From NCBI GenBank assembly GCA_033026295.1, contig CM065172.1:13759165-13823164 (forward strand): a stretch of DNA of 64,000 nt, given 5' to 3'. Made by a program: the position numbers and the translations under genes. Shown here piece after piece: positions 26,501 through 38,980 of the stretch. The DNA comes from Channa striata. Taxonomy: Eukaryota; Chordata; Actinopteri; Anabantiformes; Channidae. Numbering within the stretch: position 1 is the first letter of the stretch; every line of letters starts with the position of its first letter. Below the pieces are notes generated by a model that worked only from the letters and a program-made list of their open reading frames with translations, ran no database searches and had not been told where the DNA came from.

Positions 26501-29500
26501 TTGCTTCAGCTTAGTTTATTTGAAATAATGGTCCTTCATTTAAAAGTAAAAATTACCAAATGGTTATTTTATATTTACAATTTGCACATACAGATACTTT
26601 GCAATGGGTTTATGTGATGAAGTGAGGAGCTCTCAATAATAATCCCATACATTTTTATTTATTAGTCAAGTTCACACAAAGTCCAGTAAACAAAAAATCA
26701 GTATTGGCTGTAACTACTCATTGTATTTCTAACAAGTTTGTTTTTATAACAGTTATACTTAGTTTTTCTAGATGCTTATAGGTTGTTCTACATATAATCT
26801 AGTTTGTGGATTTCTGCTGTTTCATATAATCTCAGACTGATAGTATGATATTGAGATCAGGACTTTGTGAAGGGCATACTACCTGCTGAAGGAATTCTTG
26901 TGTCTCTTGTTGCTGAAGACTTTGAGTTTGTTATGACTCTGGCTGCTTATTGTCATTGTCATTGACCCTGTGGTCCATGGTTCGATCCCCAGTCCTTCTC
27001 CGCTGCGTGTCAAAGTGTCCTTGGGCAAGACACTGAACCCCAAGTTGCTCCCAGTGGGCCAGACGAGCACCCTGCATGGCAGCCATACGCCATCGTGTAT
27101 ATGTGCGTGTGTACCAAATTGCTCTGTAAGTTGCTTTGAATAACAGCGTCTGCCAAATGACTAAATGTAAATGTAAATATTGTGCTTATTGCATCACAGT
27201 AAGTGAAATACAGTATATGAGCAGTGTGTATAAGCATATGAAATCAGCTTAACGTGTGTGTACAAGCATGTTACACAGCTGACATATATTTGTTTTACAA
27301 TATACCTACATAAAGTCATCTGGTAGATTGTGGCATAAAATGAGAGTGTATCACGTTGTGCAGATAGTTTAGATTTGGAAATTTCTGCCAGTGCCCCAAG
27401 AAAATAGTGGCAAATGGAATTTGTTTTGCTGCTCAAAACTTCAAATTGAAAAAGCCAATACAAATGTTTCTTTTCAGAAACAATGTCCTTGTTACTGTTG
27501 ATAATCCACAGATCTCCCTGTGAACAATTTTGATTGGAACAGTTTCAAACTGCCAGTGAAAAGTGTTCAAAAATCCTTTCAGCTTTAACCCACAGAATAA
27601 AGGGCTTCTCTTGCAGCAGAATGGAACTCAGCCACAATAATTCCAGCCAGATTTAACATTAGCTACACACTTTGTTTTGCATCTGCTTTGTTCTCATGCG
27701 GGTTATAGAGTTACAGTTTACAGTTCTGTGAGACGTACTGTCAAATACATAATAATGAAGGCAAGATCTTAACATTTACATCAATTAACGTGTGTCATAG
27801 TCAGCCCTTTATAGATCTTTAAGAAGAAATGTGCACGAGACAGTGGTGAAACCATGATTATGCGCCTGCAGTCTTCAAAAAAAAATATTTGCAGGCAACA
27901 CTGTTTAAAATTTTAGTAAAACAGATTTTGTTTCAAATACTGTTTATTCCGCTTCATGGATCTTCTTCTTACTGCATAATTGTAAACCAAAAATCTGACC
28001 GTGTGCACTGTGCTCTACAGCAGACGTATGTGTCCTCCTCCAACCATCAGATGGCTCCTCCAAGCCCCAACAATAACAGCAACAGCAACACCACCACCAT
28101 CAGCAACGGCAGCAGCGGCAGTGGGGGAGAGCAGCTGAGCAAAACGAACCTGTACATCCGTGGCCTCCACCCAGGAACCACAGACCAAGATTTGGTCAAA
28201 CTCTGTCAGCCGTAAGTCACCCAAAAACCAATTGCTTCAACATCCACTTGCACACCCAATAAATCTCCCTCTGGCTGCACATTGCGAGCATGAACCCAGC
28301 TAATGGAGCAGAGTAGATTAAGATAGAGCACAGTGATGGCTGATGGCTGATGGCCGGCTGGCTGACAGACTGAATGGACTGCATGACAACTACAAATACA
28401 GTCGATAGATGGTTTCCTAAAGCACACCTTAGCATGGATTTCTAGAAACAGAGATTTTGATCTTACGTGTTTCTAAGGCCTATCTCGGAAAAACCAACAA
28501 TCATTGGGGCTGCAAACTAAGGCCTTTCAGTTTGGCACAGACTTTCCAACAACTAGTTACAGAATGTTTAGTCTCGGCCATTCATGCTTTCTGTATGTCT
28601 CCTTTTGCTCCTTCTTTGACTTTTAACCTATATGATTTACGGCTCCTCTGTGCTTTAGACTCCTAGTAAACTATCATCACATCTTCCTGTGTGATGACAG
28701 TCTTCTATAAAAACCACACTGTTGTACAGCAGTGTGAGCACGAGTCTTTGAAAACCCTGTTGCGGGCAGCATTTAGTCAGACATCAAACAACAGCGTCAT
28801 CCAGTCCATCTGATATGTTTGTTAGGTCTTCTGTGGAAGACATCAAAACAAGTAGGGCTGAGATGAATGATCTTGGTTCACTTAATTGAATTCTGGAGCC
28901 TGATGATGAGAACCAGAGGAGCAGGGGGAAGAGTGAGAGAAAAGGAGGGAAAGGGGGTTAAAGTGATTGTATAATGGAGAGAAGGAGGGAGAGGCCTGCT
29001 ATTTTACAGCTGTCTGGAAGATATGGCTCACATGAAGCTGCCCAACCCTACAGGATACGGCAAGCCCAGGGGAAAGGGAAAGATAAACAAGGGCAATAGC
29101 ATGAGGTGGGGGAGGGGAAGGGGGTGAATGGAGAGAATCACAGGGGGAGTAGTGAATGGAATTCAGGCTTTCTGTGTCAGGTGGTGTTTTGTGGGGTTTC
29201 TCTATCTCTGGACGCTGCAGAGTTGTCTATTTAAGGGCCCTGCCACTGCTTTGGTTCTTGCCCTGGCCCATCTCTAGTTGTGGAGTAGGAATGGACATTT
29301 GACTTGTCTCTGAATGATGTAGTTTCTCACACATGGCTGAGCCTCCAGCCCTCTTTTTGCTTTGCATCATGTAGTCCAAGACCTCTGAGCACAATTCAGT
29401 AAGTGGATATCTCAACTGTGCAAGCAGGGGAGTGCAGCAGGCAGAGCTCACAGCTTAAACACCAGTCATAATGTGAAGCAGTGGGCTGGTTGTACTGCAG

Positions 29501-32500
29501 TGTGTCCACCATAATGACAAACTAAAAATGTGAAAAGACAATGTTGGAAAATCTTTCCAGGCCAGATCTTATTATTTTGAATCAGAAATACACCATGAAA
29601 TAGTTATGTTATATAGAAGGTTAAATGCATAATTCTACAGACCTTCAGTTAATACTGGATGTGTTTGTAAATTTACCCAGTTCAATCACTGGGCAAAATA
29701 TGTTTTAAGTTCCTTTAAAGGTTTGTAATTGATTGCTATATTCAAATATAAAGAAGGAGTGAGCTTTCTAAAGTGAACTTTAGCACAAGGTAAACAGAAT
29801 TTTTGGAACAAACCAGTGTGTTTTAGTCTCCATTTATGCTCTAGTCTAGAGAAGGAAATGCACAAAATATAATGGGAACGTATTCACTACTACAGTTTTG
29901 AAATATTTATATACACAGCAAGTTGTTGTGTAGCCTGCTGTGATTTGTAATTGTTCATTATTCATGTTAAACTATAATTATCTTCACAGGTGACCTTAAG
30001 CCATCTCAGTAAAAGATTAGAGATTTACAGTCATTTCTTTAGAAAAGCGAAGACATCCTAAAGTAATTTAAAAGAATCTCATTTCTGATTTACAGTAATC
30101 CACCAGATTAACTGGCAGATTACAATTTTATCAGGTCATGGCTTAATCCTTTTTAATAAAATGTATTTTGAAAGTGACTCTTCAAGCTTAGATAAAATGT
30201 GGCGGTGATGCAGTGATACTGGATGAATGCGAGATTGCGCTCTGAGGGGCACTAAGACCCCATGTTGGGCTTAGTGCTGCCTAGAGAGAAGCTGGTTAGT
30301 AGAATGAGAGTATGGCTGTGAGCCAGTATTGGACAGGGCAGCCAAGGAGAGGCATATCAGATTACACTGCATGCACATGCCTGGGGAGATGAGAACTGAT
30401 AGACACTCTGCGGCACACAAGCTTTTGCCCAAGTCAGGTACTGTCCTATGCATCTGCAGTATCTGTAGCTAGTCAGGTGCGTTGATAATAGCAGGATTGT
30501 CCTATCAATGGGTAATTTTTTAAAATTCTGTGAAGACATTCACTTTGACAGTTTTGTCACAGCATTAAAGATTCTCCTTGAAGTAAGAAATTCATTGATG
30601 TCTTTCTGTGACCTGGAACAGAGCAAGGCATTGAAAATCTATAGTTCTTCCAGAACTCAACTGGACTTTTATTTTACGTGTGTGTATTTTTGACTATAAA
30701 ATAATTTATTATCTAGTGATGTCATTGTGATCAGTGTCATTTTGTCAATGTCAGGAGGTGAATAATAAAATTGTAATTCAGGCATTATTCTCTCGAAGGG
30801 TATGTTCGTATGTATGAGACAAACAGGATTTCCCCAGCAGTGTGGTAATTCTAATATTAAATGTAAACATGCAAATGTTGCCTTACAGTTTAAGTGTTAA
30901 TCTGTTTTTCAGATATGGGAAAATTGTATCCACCAAGGCCATATTGGACAAGACTACCAATAAGTGCAAAGGTGAGATATAAAGGCATCAGCAGATTGAA
31001 AGTAACTGTTGAGACAGTTCATACAGGTGGAAATATCTGAATGTTTGTGTTTTTTTTGTATCTGAAAAATATTTATTGTGTTTTAACATTACCAGAATTC
31101 CCAGTGCCACTGAAAGATATGAATAGTTTTAGTTATTGTACGTCATGGGAGAAGACATATTTAAACTATTCACCTGTGTATAAATTCATTTTGATATTAC
31201 ACCTGGATAAACAAAATACTTTTCAAGTTTGTTTGTTTAATCTTGTATATTGTATTTCATTTCTGTTATAAGCCATTGCTTTTATAAGATTATCGTTTAT
31301 TTTGTTTGTACTCCGTCCTATACTTTCATGTTCTCGGGTCAAAAAATAAATTTGAATGTGAAAATATACAATTGAAAAAATATTTTTACATTACTGTCAT
31401 TTTTTAAACAATGTTTTTGGCAGATTGCAGAATGGAACACAGTGAATTTCCACTCTTCTGTAATTTGTGACGGCACCTTTCGTTCATCATATCTACATTA
31501 GTTTGTGCAGATACAATATTTTTAGGAAAACAGTAATTGTACAACATGCAGCTTCACGTTAGTTAACAGGCACAGTCCAAACCAAGCTGACTATCTTCTG
31601 TAAGTTTAGGTTACACCTCTGTGTCTGTAGGTTTTTGTGGCATACATATCTCATTGCTGTAACTTGTATGTCTTGCTGTATGTCTCGGACCCTGCAGGCT
31701 ATGGCTTTGTCGACTTTGACAGTCCAGCCTCAGCTCAGAAGGCCGTGACAGCGCTGAAGGCAGTTGGAGTTCAGGCTCAGATGGCCAAGGTAAGAACTCC
31801 AGTTAAGATGTCACTATACTGTGGAATTCACCTGACTTGTTATTGTATTCATATTGTCGTAATGTTTTACTTTGGTCCTGGTGCATTTTATAAACTTCAC
31901 TTCTCTAGTTGTCTCAGCCTCTTTCTGTCTTTTTTTCTGCTCATTTCTTAATTCATGCCTTACAAATATAAGCCAATAACAACCCTTCTCTTGCGAATGT
32001 GTGTTTTACTGGGTGGTGCACTGCATGCACATATGGGTGTATTCCTAAATCCGTATATTCGTGGGTATTAATGCACTGTAGAATGTGTGTGCATGAATGC
32101 AACCCGGTACAGTGTAGGTGCACATGTGTACACGATATGCCTGTATGCCTGTTGTGCTTCATAGTGGTGACGGTGTTGGGGGAGCGTGTCCCAGGGCCTG
32201 CTCTCTGAGCTCCCTGCACAAAGGACCTGCCTGTTCTCCCTGGTGGCATCTGACTCAGTGTCTGAGCAGCTCCACAGTCTGCAGGGCCCTGTGCCTAGCC
32301 ACCCGCCCTGTCAACACACACAGACACACACTCAGAGCACACTTGACAATCACACATGCACCTCACCAGCCTTCCCTCTACCAGATTATGACACACACTC
32401 ACAAGCATGCACATGCACACCACCAACACCCTGGGAAAGCTGATCTCTCGTTAAGCTGGATCACTGACATTCATACGGCATTTGCTCACAAAATAACTTG

Positions 32501-35500
32501 ATTTCACTCAACCCTTCACTCTGGGTTTACAACAAAGCTCGTGTTTGCGTCAGATTTTTCTCTGACTCATTTGTGGTAGAAACCGCAGCAGGTCCTCTCT
32601 GCTCCCAGCAGTACAAGCTAGCGCCTTCGCTCGTTCATAGTGCTGTGAAGGAGGAAGAGAAGAAGGAAGGTGAAGAAGAAATCACCTTCACCACAGGTCG
32701 CAGCAATTACACATGCATTATTCATAGGATGGAAATTAATTCACACTGCATTTACAGCTTGTTAATCACATCTGCACTCTGAGATGATGAATATGCATAA
32801 TGGTTAGAGGGTGATACAGATTGGTTATCTTACAAGATAGTGTTGGTCAAATTAAATTTGAGCAGGAAGCAAAGAAGAGATTTAGCAAACGAAAATCATC
32901 ACATTAAACTGTTTAAGGGATTCTTTCACGTTGTTTTCTAATAATTGTAATTTCAGATTTGGAAAAGCTGCATAATTTGTCTGAGTTATGCAAGCTGTCC
33001 AAGCGGGCCTCTGTGCATGCATTCAAGGTCAGGATTACATGAATATATCTGTTCGAATGCAAGCGACATATTATGACCATGACCTAGGAAACAGGATGAT
33101 AATGTTTGCCTTGTGGGGAGATGATAGCACAATGCGTTAGATGTTCTTGAGATCATTTCCAAAGGTCTTTGTCCAAAATGTCTCTGCTGTAATTCTCTAC
33201 CGAGCAAAAGCACATAATCATTTTAGATCATCCATGGATGGAGAGCCTTTTGAAATCTAATTATGCTTTGATATCACATTACCTGAATCCTGCTCATTCA
33301 TCCTCTTAAGAGGCTGGTCTCGCACAATGGGCCTGTCTTCTACCCTTTTGGTAATAACTTATGAGTGATGGAGTATGTGGGGAGTGTGTCAAGAAGAAAA
33401 AAGTGATTTGGGTGAAGAAAAGCTGGAGAGACAGAGAGAATTAAAATGAGAGAGAAGTTCAGCTGAAGTCCAGCCAGAATACTATCTCCATCATCTCTAA
33501 ATATCTCACTTTCTCACGTAAAGACGAAATGTAATCCGCCTCAAACTCTAACTCTCTATCCTTTCTCCCAGAATGTTTCAACCCCTCCAAAAATCAAACA
33601 TCTCCCTCACTTCCTGTCAAAAACTGTTTTTGTGTGCTCTGGATTTTTGGAGGTCTCCTGTCACGATACAGTTGTGATTCTGTCACAACAAAATGAAGAG
33701 CTCTGTCCCCTCCTCATTCTCCTTTTATCTCTTTTGATTTCTCTGCATTTAGCAACAGGAGCAGGACCCCACCAACTTATACATCTCCAACCTGCCACTG
33801 TCCATGGATGAGCAGGAGCTGGAGAACATGCTGAAGCCCTTTAGCCAGGCCATTTCCACACGCATCCTCCGTGATGCCAACGGAACCAGCCGTGGAGTGG
33901 GCTTTGCCAGGTGGGGCTTTTGGTGATTTGGTCAAATGTATAAGGACAGCTGGTTCAGTTGATTGGTGACATGCTTTGAAGAGGGAGGAGTAAGCATACA
34001 AAAGTTAGGGAACAACATTTCAGTGTTAATCATGTTGAGTGAGCCCTCTGGTGGCCAGTACAGGCTGATAATGTGCAGCGGGAAGGATAAACAGTTTGAT
34101 TTCTTGTCCTCTGCTAAGGTTAAACGCTGCAATTGCTTTTGATAAACACATAACATTATTTCTTCCTGTAGGATGGAGTCAACAGAGAAATGTGAGGCCA
34201 TTATCCAACATTTTAATGGAAAATATATTAAGACCCCCCCTGGCGTTCCAGGTGAGCTTCCAGTTTTTTTAATATATAATGTCATTTAAACAAGTTTAGA
34301 TCCAAGGAAATAATTTAATCTAAACAGTTTATACTGAACTGTGTTTTTTTTTAACATTTTAACATGATATTCTGGTCCAGTGCCATCAGAGCCTTTGTTG
34401 TGTAAATTTGCTGATGGAGGCAGAAGAAACGTCAGAGCCAAGGAAAATATCTGCAGAACGGTCGGCCTTGGACGAGAGATGGAGAGACTGTGAGTTTATG
34501 ATTTTCCATCTTGCCTGATGACTTGTGTTCAACTGCTTTTTTTCAGTGCAACATAGCTCAAGGCCCAGGACATTGATCAGCCTCATTATGACATGCTCGT
34601 TTGTCTTTTTCCTCTAGGGAGGTATGACCCTAACCTATGACCCCACCACAGCCTTACAGAACGGGTCAGTACTACTAGTCAAACACATTCCTTGTTGATT
34701 CACAGAGAGGGTAATCATGTTTTGGTGACTAACGACTCTGCGTCTCCGCCTGCAGGTTCTACTCCTCCCCCTACAGCATCGCCCCCAGTCGGATGATCGG
34801 ACCAACCTCTCTCTCCCCATACATGCACACCCCTGTGTCCACCTACCAGGTACGGTTGTAGTTTTGCAAACCTGCAGTGTTAATTTGTTAGTTTGCAGCA
34901 GACTCAGGTTTAATGATGCCCAGGTTATAAAAACAACAAAGTAGCTTTTAATGGGAGGTTATTTTTATATGTTCGTGATGGTTGGAACTTTTTATATTAG
35001 ACTTTATATGACTCTTTTCCTGGTTCACTTGTGTCTTTGTTCCTTCAGGTACACAACCCATCCTGGATACACCACCAGTCATACATCATGCCTCCCGCAG
35101 TGAGTGTCTTGAATCTAAAAGCTGTTGCCCATCAGTTCTGTTTTTGTTCTAGCTGAAAACCTTTAGTGTAATCCTGTCTTTGCCTTCTGTTAGACTGCCG
35201 TCACTGTTTTTTTTTCTAAACGGCAATTGCTAACATCAATGTGTCCACAGGGAGCAGTCTTGACACCAGGAATGGACCACACCATGTCCATCCAGCCGAC
35301 ATCGATGATAGGGCCTTTGACACAGCAACTTAGCCACCTCTCCATGGGCAGCAGTGGCACAGTAAGTGGCAAAACATGTAGCATTCAGCTATCATTGGTA
35401 TATAATGACTGAAACTTTACTAGGCAGCTTTATACTAAAGGGGTGATGGAGGAAATGATCTCAAGTTTTGCTGAGTTCATATTCGTCCTGTTCATATTTT

Positions 35501-35900
35501 TAGGATATGACAAACCGAATCGCAGCTTCATATTTTAATATAGGGTCGTCATATAACATATAAGTCTATTCTAGCACTGCGTTACTTGACAGTGTAGACC
35601 AATAGAACCGTGATGTGTAATAAACTTGCAATTTTAATTCTGCTCCAGTATATGCCTGCAAACTCGTCTATGCAGGGGACCTACATCCCTCAGTACACCC
35701 AAGTGCCTGCCACTAACATCTCAGTGGAGGTAATGACTTCTGTGTTCTCTCACTGTCAAACGAGAACAGTTTAACAGTGAAAAACAGCCACTCAGATTTT
35801 ACCCTCGCTACTTCCTTTTCAGGAAAGTGCCGTCCAACAGCCTGTTGCCATAGAGACACCCACGGAACACCCAACCTACTCCTACCAGCATAACAAGTGA
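20854..35900 (+). CDS. rbms2: RNA-binding motif single-stranded-interacting protein 2 (13 exons; 1-base frameshift in exon 7)
   Basis: Coding exons: 20854-20925, 28021-28211, 30913-30971, 31698-31789, 33753-33910, 34172-34251, 34381-34489, 34618-34664, 34756-34849, 35049-35099, 35251-35361, 35649-35729, 35823-35900. All junctions are GT-AG. The protein starts MLLSV like human RBMS2, then has a Ser/Asn-rich linker (residues 39-60) and two RRMs: RRM1 near 66-139 (LYIRGL and KGYGFVDF) and RRM2 near 145-225 (LYISNL and RGVGFARM). A Tyr/Pro/Met-rich tail ends in YQHNK. RBMS proteins bind single-stranded nucleic acid, mainly AU-rich mRNA 3' UTRs. The exons sum to 1223 nt; one missing base after Gly231 (about 34419-34421) breaks the frame, and adding one base gives 407 codons, the human length. 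As written, translation stops in exon 8 after 256 residues, keeping both RRMs. RBMS1 is a less likely identity given the N-terminus and neighbours. Confidence 0.93.
23492..23536. repeat. (CA)n microsatellite, about 22 units
   Basis: This is an uninterrupted CA run in rbms2 intron 1. Open frames over it on both strands (Thr-His or Cys-Val repeats) are artefacts of the repeat. Its length is likely to vary between individuals. Confidence 0.97.
24466..24805 (-). mobile_element. Tc1/mariner-like DNA transposon, internally deleted
   Basis: The ends are imperfect inverted repeats: CAGCACTGTGCAAAAATAT at the left, and CAGTGCTATGCAAAAGC read inward from the right. The inside resembles the teleost Tc1-like family that begins with CACTGTGCAAAAGT. 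On the minus strand a broken frame keeps a trace of the transposase C-terminus, ending SLNTMQSIWVYMKQR, where the family has SPDLN..ES.WDYMK. At about 340 bp against roughly 1.3-1.6 kb for a full element, it is dead. Confidence 0.75.
26200..26420. other. candidate non-coding regulatory element in rbms2 intron 1
   Basis: This stretch is dense in homeodomain-type cores (GATTAATC, CTAATTAAG, ATAATTAG), with a GATAGGTCA half-site and few simple repeats. Such composition resembles vertebrate conserved enhancers. Without a cross-species alignment this is a guess from texture alone. Confidence 0.2.
26935..27179 (+). mobile_element. tRNA-derived SINE with L2-type 3' tail
   Basis: A canonical RNA polymerase III B box (GGTTCGATCCC) lies at 26979-26989; the A box is decayed. 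It is followed by the teleost SINE body CTTGGGCAAGACACTGAACC and a tail ending TGACTAAATGTAAATGTAAA, as in SINEs mobilised by L2-like LINEs. It lies in rbms2 intron 1 in the sense direction. Confidence 0.8.
28911..29005 (+). repeat. purine-rich (G/A) low-complexity tract
   Basis: The plus strand is mostly purine, with runs of GGGGGAAG, GAGAGAAAAGGAGGG and GAGAAGGAGGGAGAGG. Polypurine tracts can form triplex DNA. It lies in rbms2 intron 2 and may simply be low complexity. Confidence 0.5.
32985..33370. other. candidate conserved non-coding element in rbms2 intron 4
   Basis: A balanced-composition, repeat-free block contains paired motifs such as TATTATGACCATGACC, CAAAGGTCTTTG and CTAATTATGCTTTGATAT. 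The upstream flank (32690-32820) carries several octamer-like ATGCATAAT or ATGCATTATT sites. This suggests an enhancer but rests only on texture. Confidence 0.2.
34043..34054 (-). promoter_or_regulatory. CTCF-like motif, minus orientation (strong core)
   Basis: The minus strand reads TGGCCACCAGAGGGC, the classic vertebrate CTCF core. It lies in rbms2 intron 5 and points back toward the motif at 17089, so the two are convergent. Occupancy is inferred. Confidence 0.5.
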
Positions 35901-38760
35901 AGAAGTGGCTGAGGTCGGTTATCTTTGCTAGTATTTGTATTTGTGTGCACATCTTTACCCAGAAACATTTTCCTGCAAAAAGAAAGAGCAGCAGTAGTTG
36001 TTGTTTCTAATTGACCGGTCTTGTCACCCTGTGTCAGATCTTCCTCTGGAGCAGGAGTGACTCTCAAGGGGCCCAAGTGCTGCAGCGACACCTGCACACT
36101 GACTTTCTCACTGACACTCTGAACCAGACACTCGAGAGGGACTTGGACTGTTACACAGGCAGGACAAACAAAATATATTTTCTACAAACTCATATTTTAA
36201 AACAAACTCTTTTACTTCAAACAAGCAAGGCTGGAGGATGGCAGGCAATGGGAAATGGAGGAGCATCTATTTTGATAACAGTCAAGAAAAAAGTAATGCA
36301 GTCACGCACTACACTTATAAAAGTTTTTTTTTTTACTTATTCATTTTGTTTTTCTAATGTTACTTTGTGGAACTAGAATGAAACCAGGAAAAGAACATTT
36401 CAACCGTGTGTTTTATTTTGTCGTGTTTTGCTTTGATCTTTTGTAAGATGTGCTGATTTTACTGGTTTCGAACCTGCCTTTTTGTACATAATTCTTTGTT
36501 TGGTGTGTTTTGACCTTCATGTGTCGTACTTTGATTGATTGGTGCAAATATCTGAATAGAGGAAGTACAAAAAGAGAAAAGAAATTATTCAAATAAGCTG
36601 ATGGCTCACATTTTGGACAAATATGGTGCTGACTTGGATTAGCTTTTTATGAAGTGGCAGCAAGTTTATCAAGTATGAACTCTTACCTGAAGTGGTCTCA
36701 CTTCTTTTTGGCACTTGACTCTTAAATAATGTATAGTTTCAACAATCTCAACAAAGCTTCAGACAATCAGAAGACTACAGAGAAAATTAAAATCTGATGG
36801 TCATTGGCAGATTTCTTTCTAAATACTTTGAAAGCATTCCAGAGATTATCATCACTAACACATTGGTTGAATCTGAGCTGCTCCACTCGAGGAAATCCAA
36901 AGCTAAACAGGAATCACTTCACACACAGAGCTGCCTGTAAATAAGAGATTTAAAGTTATTTAGGCTTTTTTGATGACAGTTTATCAGTGCAGTAATGTTT
37001 TAGTTATCTTGGTAATAAGTTGGTGAACATAGCAATTGTTCCAGAGTGTTGCTGTGTTTTCTGCTTGTTTCTCATATCCCTTTTATAAAAGGGAAGGTGA
37101 TTATCCAAGAAATCCAAAATGTATTTTCTGAAGCAAGAATTGGTTGTTTTTAAAGTGTGACTCTGTCTTGATGGACCTTTAGAAAACACTATCATGGTGG
37201 CTTTAATACTGGTCCTTGATGTGTGTTTGCTTCTATTCTGCATTTCTTTTCCAGCCCTGTTTGAGTGTTTTTTTTTCTTATTTAAAGTGTTGAGCTTTTT
37301 TAAATTCAGTTTTAATACATTTAAGAATTATCTTATTTTTCAAACCTTTGATTTTATTTTTGATAGTGTTCTGTGTTTTAAATAGGGAGAAGTAGATGAT
37401 TTCAATTTAAAAAAAATTGTGATTGTATGTTTTCATACTTCTACTGTTCTGGTTTTAGTGTTGTTGTCAAAGAGGCTTTAATGTTTATTTTTAAACATTT
37501 CAGTTCTGTCCGTGTCACCAATGTTGGCACTTTATGAACATTACTCCAGATCATGGATAAAACTTTTATGCCAGGTTCAGATACATTATTACAGAGATAT
37601 ACATGCAGCTGAGAACAATGTATGAGAAATATATGTTCAAACCTTGACTTACCTCATCCTGCCTGAGCAACGTAGATTCAGTTTGTGTACAAGAGTCACA
37701 GGCAATAAACAACTACACTAGGTCTCATGGCTGTTCACAGCAGGTACTGTGTCCACTTCGTTTAACTCTTCCGTCCAAATTTTGGAAAGCATGCCCAAGG
37801 TCTGACGATCTATGCAATTAATTTATTATCCTTAGAAATGCAATACTACACATAACAGACACCTCACAACATGAATTCACATGGATTTTATCTTTACTAC
37901 ACATACATTGATATTGTTTTGTCTTCTGACAGGTTCATCTTTGTTTCATTAACTGTTAGTACGATTGCTGCATTAAAAGGGAACTGTTTCACACAAATGT
38001 GGTTGTCACTATGACTGTAGGAAATTAAAAACTCAAATATATATATGGCATGCTTTATGTGTGTGTAGGCAGATGTTGCCCACTTGACTACCTTGCTTTT
38101 GTTTGACACAGACACTACAGGTTTGTCTTAACTAAAATACACCATTCCCTTCGTTTGTGACCGTTATGTTACAGGTAAACATTCTGTGTTCTGTTTTTAA
38201 CTTGTGTCCTTGCTGATTAATTGAATCCAATGTCTTCTTCTAAACTATCAAATGGTTATTTTCCAGGAGAACATTTTAACTTCACAGAAATGCCTTAGAT
38301 TTCACTGGACGCAATAGTGAAGGGCTACAGAAATTAGGGGTGGGGTTGACCTGACTGGAATTTTTTCTTCATGCACTGCTAATGTTGAAAAGATTTTTAT
38401 TAAACCAAACTGATCTGAACACAGATATGTGAAGCTAAACCATTTATACTTTACACTTATTGTGTTCCATTGTCATTCCATTTTTATCCAAAATAATGAA
38501 CACAGTGGTAGTGTACTGAATCTAAAAACTATTGCTGCTAATGTTGGATTGAAACGCTTAGGTGAGGGTCATTAAATGTATCACATCACTTTTGGGGTGA
38601 ATTTGTAACTCGTGTTAAGTGATGTTCCATGCGGTCGTGTTTGTTTTGTGCATCAAACAACCTCTCCCCAGTAAATGTTTGTCTTTCTGTGCCATGATGC
38701 AGATCTTTTGTCAACTCAATAGAAAAGAAAAAACCTACAACTATTAAACTTTTAACTTTG
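35901..38760 (+). other. rbms2: rbms2 3' UTR, about 2.8 kb
   Basis: Sequence after the TGA at 35898-35900 is AT-rich with no coding frame. Candidate poly(A) signals are AATAAA at 37704-37709 and ATTAAA at 38743-38748, the latter followed by a T-rich stretch. Two Pumilio-type motifs lie within it: TGTACATA at 36483-36490 and TGTAAATA at 36936-36943. Part of the first 150 bases could be an extra UTR intron (GTCGG after 35913), which I could not settle. Confidence 0.55.
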
Positions 38761-38980
38761 TTTGATTTTGAACTCTTTGCTTTTTAATGAATTTTTTTTT
38801 GCTGTGGTTTCCGTACTTTTTATTACATTGCAGACCATTTACACCTTATACCTCATAAAAGGTATAGTGCTCTTCAAATAAGCCAATACACATCTTTGTG
38901 TTTGTATATTTAGTAAATGTGGCAGTTTTATATGAAACCTAAATGATTGAGGTAATACACAGAGTCACACCACATTAGAA

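Larger units (their letters stand above)
20926..28020 (+). other. rbms2: rbms2 intron 1, about 7.1 kb
   Basis: The first intron contains a CA microsatellite (23492-23536), a decayed Tc1-like transposon (24466-24805), a tRNA-derived SINE (26935-27179) and a stretch rich in homeodomain-like TAATTA motifs (26200-26420). I saw no alternative first exon, although RBMS genes in other vertebrates use several. Confidence 0.7.
28212..34171 (+). other. rbms2: rbms2 introns 2-5, non-coding content
   Basis: Four introns separate exons 2 to 6 here. Intron 2 carries a purine-rich run near 28911-29005. Intron 4 has a CA-rich patch (about 32310-32430) and a low-repeat stretch at 32985-33370 that looks like a conserved element. 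Intron 5 carries a CTCF-like motif. I saw no extra exon or mobile element. Confidence 0.55.
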
